A stretch of 14,794 bases of DNA from TMP-86 sp031394735 (GTDB lineage Bacteria > Pseudomonadota > Gammaproteobacteria > Steroidobacterales > Steroidobacteraceae). The position numbers and the translations under genes were made by a program. This document shows, piece after piece, positions 1 to 5,959 of the stretch. The notes under the pieces were generated by a model. The model did not search any database. It saw nothing but the letters and a program-made list of their open reading frames with translations, and was not told where the DNA came from. How positions within the stretch are numbered: position 1 is the first letter of the stretch; every line of letters begins with the position of its first letter. The DNA is taken from NCBI GenBank assembly GCA_031394735.1, contig JANMXI010000059.1:1-14794 (forward strand), given 5' to 3'.

Positions 1-1
1 C

Positions 2-238
2 TGTTGCGATCTGGAATTCTTGAAGCGCGAGCACCCGGATCTCGTGGTGGTGCGCGCCGATGACGCGGCGGCCGGTGCCGCAGCTGCGGGGCTGCTGCCC
101 CTGCTCGATGCCACACCGGGGAGCCTGTATGTCATCGACCCCTTGAGCAATCTCATCCTGCATTACGCGCCCGAGGCGCCGCCCAAGGGATTGCTCGAAG
201 ATTTGAAACGTTTGTTGAAGCTATCGCAGATCGGGTAG
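2..238 (+). CDS. C-terminal part of a small thioredoxin/SCO-like protein of the cytochrome oxidase cluster (5' truncated by window)
   Basis: The frame is open from base 2 to the TAG at 236-238, so only about the last 78 residues are present and the true start lies outside the window. A TTG at 20 is not needed as a start because the frame continues upstream, with Cys-Cys-Asp visible at the very edge. The segment LYVIDPLSNLILHYAPEA followed by PKGLLEDLKRLLK is typical of the small proteins that sit between SURF1 and ctaA in proteobacterial cox clusters. These look like thioredoxin-fold or SCO-related proteins with a membrane anchor. Its stop is 4 bases before ctaA, so the two are probably co-transcribed. 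A role in oxidase assembly is inferred from neighbours and this motif. The part that would hold a CXXXC copper or thiol site is not in the window. Confidence 0.72.
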   Translation, partial: CCDLEFLKREHPDLVVVRADDAAAGAAAAGLLPLLDATPGSLYVIDPLSNLILHYAPEAPPKGLLEDLKRLLKLSQIG

Positions 239-242
239 ACCC

Positions 243-1259
243 ATGCGCACGCCGCGATTCGTTTTGTTTCGACGCCTGGCGCTCGCCGCCGCCTGTCTTG
301 CGGCCGTCGTGATCGTGCTCGGCGCCTGGGTGCGCCTCACGAATGCCGGTCTCGGCTGTCCCGACTGGCCGGGTTGTTACGGGCATCTGCACCCCAATCA
401 GGCGGTGGCCGAGGCGGCGCAGATCAATGCAGCGAATCCGAACCGCGGCTTCGACTATGCCAAAGCGATGCATGAAATGATTCACCGCTACTTCGTCGGC
501 GGTCTGTCTGTGCTCATCCTCACCGTCATGCTGGCGGCGTTCTGGAATCGCAAGGATTCCCAACAACCGCGGCTCGCCGTGGGCCTGCTGTTCGTTTTGT
601 TTTGCCTGCAGGCGGCGCTCGGTGCCTTCACCGTAACCTTGCTGCTGAAGCCGCTGATCGTGACAGCGCATCTGCTCGGCGGGCTGACCACGCTGGGCCT
701 GCTGCTGTGGCTGTCGCGCCGGCCGGAGCGACGCGCGCTGACCGCGGCCGAATCACGACTGCGACCCTGCGCATTCGCGGCGCTGGCGGTGCTCGCGCTG
801 CAGATCACCCTCGGCGGCTGGACCAGCACCAATTACGCCTCGATGGCCTGCCCGGATTTCCCCACCTGTCAGCGCAGCTTCTGGCCGAGCATGGATTTCC
901 GCGACGCTTTTGTGCTGTGGCGCGGCTTGGGGATCGACTATGAAGGCGGTGTGTTGAGCGCACCGGCGCGCGTCGCCATTCACGTTACGCACCGGCTCGG
1001 CGCAGTGATTGCGGGCAGCGTGCTGATCAGTGTGGGCGTCCTCGCCTGGCTGAACGGTGCCACACGGCGCGTCAAAGTATCGGGCATGGCCGTGGTGGCT
1101 GCGGTCATGGTGCAGATCACTCTGGGCATTTCCACCGTGTTGTGGGGCGTACCGCTGGGAATCGCAACCGCACATAATGCGGGCGCCGTGCTGCTGCTGG
1201 CGTCGATGGTGACCCTGTTGAGCGCGCTGTCGCCGCAGCCGTCGGTTCGGGTCGCTTAA
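243..1259 (+). CDS. ctaA: Heme A synthase (CtaA/COX15)
   Basis: Integral membrane monooxygenase that oxidises the C8 methyl of heme O to a formyl group, giving heme A for aa3-type oxidase. The 338 residues show about eight hydrophobic segments (roughly 10-30, 86-100, 112-131, 138-158, 176-192, 253-270, 280-300, 306-327) in the family's two pseudo-symmetrical halves. Visible motifs are GAWVRLTNAGLGCPDWPGC at 27-45, the EXXH pair Glu78/His81, His143 in TAHLLGG, a second GGWTSTN...CPDFPTC block at 191-209, His247 and His250 in HVTHRLG, and His311 in TAHNAGA. The four-histidine heme ligand pattern and both cysteine pairs (Cys39/Cys45, Cys203/Cys209) are intact. The ATG at 243 follows the previous stop by 4 bases, with only a weak GGG upstream, so translational coupling is likely. 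Length and motifs are normal for proteobacterial COX15. Confidence 0.96.
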   Translation: MRTPRFVLFRRLALAAACLAAVVIVLGAWVRLTNAGLGCPDWPGCYGHLHPNQAVAEAAQINAANPNRGFDYAKAMHEMIHRYFVGGLSVLILTVMLAAFWNRKDSQQPRLAVGLLFVLFCLQAALGAFTVTLLLKPLIVTAHLLGGLTTLGLLLWLSRRPERRALTAAESRLRPCAFAALAVLALQITLGGWTSTNYASMACPDFPTCQRSFWPSMDFRDAFVLWRGLGIDYEGGVLSAPARVAIHVTHRLGAVIAGSVLISVGVLAWLNGATRRVKVSGMAVVAAVMVQITLGISTVLWGVPLGIATAHNAGAVLLLASMVTLLSALSPQPSVRVA

Positions 1260-1261
1260 GC

Positions 1262-1284
1262 GCGGCCGGGGCAAGGTCGGCCGC
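1262..1284 (+). other. Short GC hairpin in the ctaA-ctaB spacer
   Basis: GCGGCC at 1262-1267 is the reverse complement of GGCCGC at 1279-1284, separated by 11 bases. With a bulged C1263 the pairing can extend to AGCG/CGCT. No T run follows, so it is not a standard terminator. It lies just upstream of the -10-like TACCCT and could pause transcription or stabilise mRNA between the two genes. It may also be chance in GC-rich DNA. Confidence 0.25.
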
Positions 1285-1290
1285 TCATGG

Positions 1291-1296
1291 TACCCT
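1291..1296 (+). promoter_or_regulatory. Possible -10 element (TACCCT) 7 bases before ctaB start
   Basis: TACCCT keeps the TA...T pattern of a sigma-70 -10 box and ends 7 bases before the ctaB ATG. I see no good -35 about 17 bases upstream. The case rests on the same spacing recurring before other starts in this window. Confidence 0.25.
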
Positions 1297-1303
1297 TCGC
1301 GCC

Positions 1304-2218
1304 ATGGCCGCAAGCCCTGACAACCCCGTGATCGCCGCGACTGCCTTCAGCAGTGGCTGGCGCGATTTTCTGGAGCTGACCAAGCCCAAAGTCAGCCTGT
1401 TGATCGTCTTCACGGCCATCGTCGGCATGGTCCTGGCAACCCCGGGCTGGGTGCCACTGAACGCGCTGCTGTTCGGCACGCTGGGCATCGGCCTCGCCTC
1501 GGGTTCTGCAGCCGCTTTCAATCACATTCTGGATCAGCGCATCGACGTGCAAATGGCGCGCACGCGCCACCGCCCGCTGCCCACCGGCCACATGGATCAA
1601 CGTCACGCCATCCTGTTTGCCAGCAGCCTCGGCGTCGCCTCGATGCTGGTGCTGGTGTTGGGCGTGAACCTGCTCACCGCGGTGCTCACCTTCTGCTCGT
1701 TGATCGGTTATGCGGTGGTCTATACCCAATGGCTGAAGCGCGCGACACCGCAGAACATCGTCATCGGCGGCGCTGCCGGCGCCGCACCGCCGATCCTGGG
1801 CTGGGCCGCGGTTACCAACAGCATCGATCCGCATGCGCTATTGTTGTTCCTGATCGTGTTCACCTGGACACCGCCGCATTTTTGGGCTCTCGCCATCGCG
1901 CGGCGCGATGAGTACGCCAAGGTCGGCATTCCCATGCTGCCCGTCACCCACGGCATCGCCTACACGCGGCTGCAGATCCTGCTCTACACCATCCTGCTGG
2001 TTGTGGTGACGATGCTGCCGTACCTCACCGGCATGAGCGGGTTCATCTATCTGTTCGCAGCGATCGGGTTGAACATCCGCTTCATGTACTACGCCCTGGC
2101 GATGATGAAAGGCTCGCGTGCCGAACTCCCGATGCGCACCTTCAAGTATTCGATCACCTATCTCATGGCCCTGTTCGCGGCGCTGATTCTCGATCACTAC
2201 TTTTTGTTCAAGTTCTGA
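1304..2218 (+). CDS. ctaB (cyoE): Protoheme IX farnesyltransferase (heme O synthase)
   Basis: UbiA-superfamily prenyltransferase that adds a farnesyl group to heme B to make heme O, the substrate of CtaA. The 304 residues contain the first aspartate-rich motif, N73-HILDQRID-VQMARTR, with Asp77, Asp81 and Arg86. Also present are YTQWLKR at 140-146, the IGGAAGAAPPILGW loop at 154-167, TWTPPHFWALAI at 188-199 and the second conserved block DEYAKVGIPMLPV at 202-214. Several transmembrane helices fit the family's usual nine. The ATG at 1304 has no Shine-Dalgarno. A -10-like TACCCT ends 7 bases upstream, so an internal near-leaderless promoter is possible besides read-through from ctaA, 44 bases away. 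I use ctaB because it sits beside ctaA; the same family is named cyoE in quinol-oxidase operons. Confidence 0.96.
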   Translation: MAASPDNPVIAATAFSSGWRDFLELTKPKVSLLIVFTAIVGMVLATPGWVPLNALLFGTLGIGLASGSAAAFNHILDQRIDVQMARTRHRPLPTGHMDQRHAILFASSLGVASMLVLVLGVNLLTAVLTFCSLIGYAVVYTQWLKRATPQNIVIGGAAGAAPPILGWAAVTNSIDPHALLLFLIVFTWTPPHFWALAIARRDEYAKVGIPMLPVTHGIAYTRLQILLYTILLVVVTMLPYLTGMSGFIYLFAAIGLNIRFMYYALAMMKGSRAELPMRTFKYSITYLMALFAALILDHYFLFKF

Positions 2219-2222
2219 ACCC

Positions 2223-3554
2223 GTGCCGCGGCTGCGCCGATTCGCCCGCCACTGGCTGGCCAGTGCATCCGCCGCGCTGCTTCTCCTCGGATGTGGCGAC
2301 AGCGCGAGACTGCCGCTTGCCGCAGGTGTCGGTCCCGCGCCCACGCTGCCTGCTCCTCACACCTCGCTGATCCCGACCGTGCTGCTCACACCGGCCGTTG
2401 GCTGGCCGGCGGGTGCGCGGCCGACGCCGGCAGCCGATCTGCAGGTCAGCGCCTATGCCACGAATTTGTCGCACCCGCGCTGGCTGACCGTGCTGCCCAA
2501 CGGCGATGTGCTCGTGGCCGAGACCGGCGCACCGTCGCGCCCTGACGATGAGCGCGGTTTCAGCGGATTTCTCGCCAAGCGCGCCATGCAAAAGGTGGGT
2601 GCCGGCGATCCCAGCGCGGAACGCATCACGCTGCTGCGCGGCGTGGACGCGAAAGGGGCGGCGGTTACGCGCTCGACCTTCTTGCGCAATCTGCATTCAC
2701 CTTTCGGCATGGCGTTGACGGGCGCGGATTTCTACGTGGCAAACACCGATGCCGTCGTGAAGTTCACCTATCGTGCCGGTGAACTTGGCATCGACACACC
2801 CGGCGTGAAGGTCATCGATCTGCCGGCGGGCACCCGGAATCATCATTGGACCAAGAACCTGCTCGCGAGCGCCGATGGCACCAAGCTGTACGTCACGGTC
2901 GGCTCCAACAGCAATGTGGCCGAGAACGGCATGGCGGCCGAGCACGAGCGCGCCTGCATCTGGGAGATCGATCTGCGCAGCGGCGCACATACCGTGTTTG
3001 CCGCCGGACTGCGCAACCCTAACGGTCTGGCGTGGCAACCCGAAACGCGTGTGCTGTGGACGGTGGTGAATGAACGCGACGAATTGGGCAGCGATCTGGT
3101 GCCGGATTATCTGACCGCCGTGCAGGCGGGCGCCTTCTACGGCTGGCCTTACAGTTACTTCGGCGCGCATGTCGATGCGCGGGTGCAACCGCCGCGACCT
3201 GAATTGCTGGCCACGACGCGGACGCCGGACTATGCCCTGGGTCCGCACACCGCGAGTCTGGGCCTGACGTTCGCTTCCGGCAGTCTGCTGCCAGAAACGT
3301 GGCGCAATGGCGCTTTCGTCGGACAGCATGGGTCCTGGAATCGACAACCGCTGAGCGGCTATCAGGTCCTCTTCATTCCGTTCGTGGACGGCCGGCCATC
3401 CGGCGACCCGCGGGTGGCACTGAACGGATTCGTCAACGCCGCGGGGGAGGCCATGGGCCGACCAGTGGGCGTGGCCATGGATGCCGGCGGTGCCTTGCTG
3501 GTGGCGGACGACATCGGCAATGCGGTGTGGCGCGTGACCGCGCGGCAACCGTAA
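2223..3554 (+). CDS. PQQ-dependent sugar (sorbosone/glucose) dehydrogenase-like lipoprotein
   Basis: Predicted periplasmic six-bladed beta-propeller of the soluble glucose/L-sorbosone dehydrogenase family, which oxidises sugars or related alcohols and aldehydes with PQQ. The 443-residue protein starts at a GTG 4 bases after the ctaB stop. Its N-terminus is a lipoprotein signal (RLRRFARHWLASASAALL) with lipobox LLGC at 21-24. Gly follows the lipidated Cys24, which predicts sorting to the outer membrane. Family blocks are YATNLSHPRWLTVLPNGDVL at 78-97, RNHHWTKNL at 205-213, GLRNPNGLAW at 262-271, NERDELG at 283-289, FYGWPYSY at 305-312, GQHGSWNR at 367-374 and GRPVGVAMD...LLVADD at 412-430. Substrate and cofactor use cannot be read from sequence, and many homologues are uncharacterised. 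In several proteobacteria a SCO-type copper chaperone follows ctaB at this position. No PQQ synthesis gene is in view. Confidence 0.82.
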   Translation: MPRLRRFARHWLASASAALLLLGCGDSARLPLAAGVGPAPTLPAPHTSLIPTVLLTPAVGWPAGARPTPAADLQVSAYATNLSHPRWLTVLPNGDVLVAETGAPSRPDDERGFSGFLAKRAMQKVGAGDPSAERITLLRGVDAKGAAVTRSTFLRNLHSPFGMALTGADFYVANTDAVVKFTYRAGELGIDTPGVKVIDLPAGTRNHHWTKNLLASADGTKLYVTVGSNSNVAENGMAAEHERACIWEIDLRSGAHTVFAAGLRNPNGLAWQPETRVLWTVVNERDELGSDLVPDYLTAVQAGAFYGWPYSYFGAHVDARVQPPRPELLATTRTPDYALGPHTASLGLTFASGSLLPETWRNGAFVGQHGSWNRQPLSGYQVLFIPFVDGRPSGDPRVALNGFVNAAGEAMGRPVGVAMDAGGALLVADDIGNAVWRVTARQP

Positions 3555-3574
3555 AAAGGCGCGCAAAAAGGGCG

Positions 3575-3608
3575 TCGGCTCGCTACTCTTCGCCATTGCC
3601 GATTTTTT
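3575..3608 (+). terminator. Weak candidate terminator between the ctaB-cluster lipoprotein and the M20 peptidase
   Basis: TCGGC at 3575-3579 pairs with GCCGA at 3598-3602 across an 18-base loop, and a run of six T follows at 3603-3608. The stem is short and the loop long, so efficiency is doubtful. A TACTCT at 3584-3589 lies in the loop and could instead be a -10 element for the peptidase gene. The two readings exclude each other. Confidence 0.25.
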
Positions 3609-3621
3609 CCAAAAGATTTGC

Positions 3622-3625
3622 GGAG
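3622..3625 (+). promoter_or_regulatory. Shine-Dalgarno GGAG fixing the start at 3634
   Basis: GGAG is followed by 8 bases and then ATG 3634. The in-frame GTG at 3625 overlaps this site and would put three extra residues before the signal peptide, so the ATG is preferred. It is one of only two clear Shine-Dalgarno sequences I see in the window. Confidence 0.7.
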
Positions 3626-3633
3626 TGCGATTC

Positions 3634-5055
3634 ATGAACCTCTGGCGACCCTCTTTCATTGCCTGCGCCCTATTGTCTTTAAACGCTCAGGCGCAAACCA
3701 CTCTCAAAGCCGAGGACGCGTTCGCCCGCGACATCTTCAAAGAATTGATCGAGATCAACACCACCGATTCGAATGGCAGCGTCACCGCGGCTTCCGAAGC
3801 CATGGCCGCACGACTGCGTCAGGCCGGCTTCACCGACGCCGATATGCAACTGCTCGGACCCAACGATCGCAAACGCAATCTCGTGGTCCGCTTGCGCGGC
3901 ACGGGCAAGCACAAGCCGGCGCTGCTGTTCGGGCATCTGGACGTGGTCGAGGCGCGGCGCGAGGACTGGACCACGGACCCGTTCAAGTTCGTGGAGAAGG
4001 ACGGGTACTTCTACGGCCGCGGCACCCAGGACATGAAGAGCGGCGACGCCATCATGGTCAGTGCTCTGGCGCGCCTAAAAAAGGAGAAATTCAAGCCCAG
4101 CCGCGACATCATTCTGATTCTCACCGCCGATGAAGAGGGCGGCAAATCCAACGGTGTGGATTGGCTGTTCAAGAATCATCGCGATCTGGTGGATGCGGAG
4201 TTCGCCATCAATCACGATGGCTGGTCGGTGATTTCCAGCAATGGTACGCCGCAATTCTTCGATCTCACCGCCACTGAAAAAGTGTATGCGGATTTCCAAC
4301 TGACCGTCACCAACAAAGGCGGACACAGCTCCGAGCCCACGCCGGACAATGCCATCTACCAGCTGGTCGACGGACTGGCGCGACTGCAGAAGTACGAGTT
4401 CCCGTTCGAGCTGAACGCCGTGACGCGTCCCTACTACGAAAAGATGGCGACGATCGAGACGGGCGAGCGCGCCGCCGACATGCGCGCCATCCTCGCCGAC
4501 CCGCCGGATCTTGCGGCCGTGACGCGCTTGTCGAAGGATCCGCTGGACCATTCCACGCTGCACACCACCTGCGTACCGACCCGCCTGGAAGGCGGCCATG
4601 CCAACAACGCATTGCCGCAGATGGCGCTGGCCAATGTGAATTGCCGCATTGAACCCGGCCATCCGCTCGAGGATATCCGGCATGAAATCATCAAGGTGCT
4701 GGACGACCCGGGCATCACGGTGCGATTCGTGGCGGACAATTTCGAGGTGAGCGACACAGCACCGGACCGCAAGGCGTACGCGCCGGCGCCGCTCAACCCG
4801 GTGGTCATGAAGCCTTTGGAGAAACTCGTGGCGCAGTTCTGGCCTGGACTTAAAGTGGTGCCCTCGCAATCCTCAGGCGCTACTGACGGCGTTTACGTCA
4901 ACGCGGCGGGCATTCCGACCTTCGTGATCGCCGGCATCGATGTGGACCGCGCGGACGTGCGTGCGCACGGACGCGACGAACGGCTCGGCGTGCAGTCCTT
5001 CTACCGCGGCAACGAATTCTTTTATCAATATCTGAAAGCCATGGCGGCGCGCTGA
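3634..5055 (+). CDS. Exported M20/M25/M40-family metallopeptidase (dizinc hydrolase)
   Basis: Probable periplasmic dizinc exopeptidase or amidohydrolase of the M20 clan, 473 residues. Residues 1-20 form a signal peptide ending AQA-20 before Gln21. The catalytic domain shows GHLDVV with His101 and Asp103, GRGTQDMKSG with the bridging Asp133, ADEEGG with general base Glu167 and metal ligand Glu168, and the late ligand His445 in RAHGRDE. The dimerisation/lid domain starts near 215 and contains the conserved GGHSSEPT (His231) and a late GGHANNALPQ segment. Where many relatives read NEGG, this protein has NHDGW at 193-197, so Asp195 or His194 must be the second-zinc ligand. The start is set by GGAG eight bases before ATG. 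The gene ends convergently with the VOC gene 40 bases away. Peptides are the likely substrates, but the family also cleaves N-acyl amino acids. Confidence 0.9.
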   Translation: MNLWRPSFIACALLSLNAQAQTTLKAEDAFARDIFKELIEINTTDSNGSVTAASEAMAARLRQAGFTDADMQLLGPNDRKRNLVVRLRGTGKHKPALLFGHLDVVEARREDWTTDPFKFVEKDGYFYGRGTQDMKSGDAIMVSALARLKKEKFKPSRDIILILTADEEGGKSNGVDWLFKNHRDLVDAEFAINHDGWSVISSNGTPQFFDLTATEKVYADFQLTVTNKGGHSSEPTPDNAIYQLVDGLARLQKYEFPFELNAVTRPYYEKMATIETGERAADMRAILADPPDLAAVTRLSKDPLDHSTLHTTCVPTRLEGGHANNALPQMALANVNCRIEPGHPLEDIRHEIIKVLDDPGITVRFVADNFEVSDTAPDRKAYAPAPLNPVVMKPLEKLVAQFWPGLKVVPSQSSGATDGVYVNAAGIPTFVIAGIDVDRADVRAHGRDERLGVQSFYRGNEFFYQYLKAMAAR

Positions 5056-5072
5056 CCCAGCCAGCGCGCCGC
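5044..5072. terminator. Strong 11-bp GC hairpin between convergent genes
   Basis: GCGGCGCGCTG at 5044-5054 and CAGCGCGCCGC at 5062-5072 are perfect reverse complements with a 7-base loop, and the stem overlaps the peptidase stop codon (5053-5055). No T run flanks it on either strand, so it is not a textbook intrinsic terminator. Its place between two convergent genes suggests a bidirectional transcript end or an mRNA 3' stabiliser. Confidence 0.45.
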
Positions 5073-5095
5073 GCAGACGCTACAGCCGTTGTCGA

Positions 5096-5464
5096 TCAGC
5101 CGGCGAAGAACACCACCAGCTTGTTGCCGTCGGTGTCGCGGAAATAGCCGCCGTAGTAATCATCGCCGCGCGGGCCGACCGCACCTTCGTCTTTCGCGCC
5201 CAGTGCCATAGCCTTGTTGTAGACCGCGTCCACTTCGGCCTTGCTCTTGGCGGCCAGGGCCACCATCACGCCATTGCCCACCGTGGCGGCTTTGCCATCC
5301 GCCGGCTTGATGATGAACAACATCGGCGCAGTGGGGGAGGTTCCCCAGGCGATGAATTTGTCGGTCTCGTAACTGCGTTTGGCGCCCATGACGGCCAGCA
5401 GCTCGTCATAGAATTTCGCAGCGCGTTCTTTATCGTTCGTACCCAGCGTTACATAGCCAATCAT
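5096..5464 (-). CDS. Small VOC-superfamily protein (glyoxalase/bleomycin-resistance fold), metal ligands not conserved
   Basis: About 122 residues with two beta-alpha-beta-beta-beta modules. The first runs MIGYVTLGTNDKERAAKFYD and the second ends in YYGGYFRDTDGNKLVVFF, the usual VOC closing strand. I choose the ATG at 5464 because GGGGG (5477-5473) lies 8 bases upstream and relatives begin MIGYVT. ATGs at 5470 and 5485 would add 2 or 7 residues. The first-strand His and last-strand Glu that bind metal in classical VOC enzymes are absent: Gly/Tyr stand in strand one and the end reads KLVVFF. A non-metal or binding role is therefore possible. The subfamily is common and mostly uncharacterised. 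It is divergent from the next VOC gene and convergent with the peptidase. Confidence 0.85.
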   Translation of the reverse strand: MIGYVTLGTNDKERAAKFYDELLAVMGAKRSYETDKFIAWGTSPTAPMLFIIKPADGKAATVGNGVMVALAAKSKAEVDAVYNKAMALGAKDEGAVGPRGDDYYGGYFRDTDGNKLVVFFAG

Positions 5465-5496
5465 GTGCATTGCCCCCGTCACCATGGAAAGGCGGC

Positions 5497-5502
5497 ATTA
5501 TA
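5497..5502 (-). promoter_or_regulatory. Perfect -10 element TATAAT for the minus-strand VOC gene
   Basis: The reverse complement of 5497-5502 is TATAAT, which would start transcription near 5490, about 26 bases before the chosen ATG at 5464. It overlaps the opposite-facing TATAAT at 5499-5504 inside the palindrome ATTATAAT. No clear -35 is visible. Confidence 0.5.
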
Positions 5503-5504
5503 AT
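5499..5504 (+). promoter_or_regulatory. Perfect -10 element TATAAT 7 bases before the plus-strand VOC start
   Basis: TATAAT ends 7 bases before ATG 5512, so a normal start of transcription would fall on or next to the A of the start codon. The bases between contain no Shine-Dalgarno. This predicts a leaderless mRNA. No good -35 is seen at 5476-5481. Confidence 0.5.
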
Positions 5505-5511
5505 CGCAACC

Positions 5512-5937
5512 ATGAGCCATTCATTGGAACCCTTTCATCTGGCGGTGCCGGTCGATGACATTGCCGCCGCGCGCAAATTCTATGGCGAGGTTTTGCAGTG
5601 CCCGGTAGGGCGCAGCGCGGACTCCTGGATCGATTTCGATCTGTTCGGCCATCAACTGGTCGTGCACCTGAGCCCGGCGCGCACCACGCTCGACCACCAC
5701 AATCCGGTGGATGGTCACGACGTGCCGGTGCCGCATTTCGGCGTGGTGCTGGAATGGAATCGCTGGCAGGCGTTCGCGCAACGCTTACGCGCGCAGGGCG
5801 TTCGATTCGTCATCGAGCCGCATATCCGTTTCAAAGGCGAGGTGGGTGAACAGGCGACGTTGTTCTTCTACGATCCGGCGGGCAATGCGCTGGAATTCAA
5901 GGCCTTCAAGGACCCCAGCCGCCTGTTCGCGCGCTGA
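5512..5937 (+). CDS. VOC-family predicted dioxygenase (COG3565-like)
   Basis: 141 residues resembling the predicted extradiol-dioxygenase-like VOC family. It begins FHLAVPVDDIAAARKFYG, continues with GRSADSWIDFDLFGHQLVVH at 33-52 and VPHFGVVLEW at 73-82, and ends FFYDPAGNALEFKAFKDP. The classical facial triad of this fold is present as His9, His75 and Glu128, so divalent metal binding is likely, unlike the neighbouring VOC protein. The substrate is unknown and dioxygenase activity is only a family label. ATG 5512 is preferred to an upstream in-frame start at 5470, because relatives begin just before FHLA and a -10 box lies between the two. The gene converges on the polyphosphate kinase gene with 22 bases between stops. 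Confidence 0.9.
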   Translation: MSHSLEPFHLAVPVDDIAAARKFYGEVLQCPVGRSADSWIDFDLFGHQLVVHLSPARTTLDHHNPVDGHDVPVPHFGVVLEWNRWQAFAQRLRAQGVRFVIEPHIRFKGEVGEQATLFFYDPAGNALEFKAFKDPSRLFAR

Positions 5938-5959
5938 AGCTGCGCTCGCGAACGTCGAC

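Noticed and set aside
3625..3633. GTG 3625 as the start of the M20 peptidase
   Set aside because: It overlaps the GGAG ribosome site, and the ATG three codons later gives a normal signal peptide start.
2697..3659. 320-residue minus-strand open frame
   Set aside because: Antisense to the sorbosone dehydrogenase-like gene, with no domain of its own.
4075..4869. 264-residue minus-strand open frame
   Set aside because: Antisense to the M20 peptidase, which keeps its catalytic residues in the other frame.
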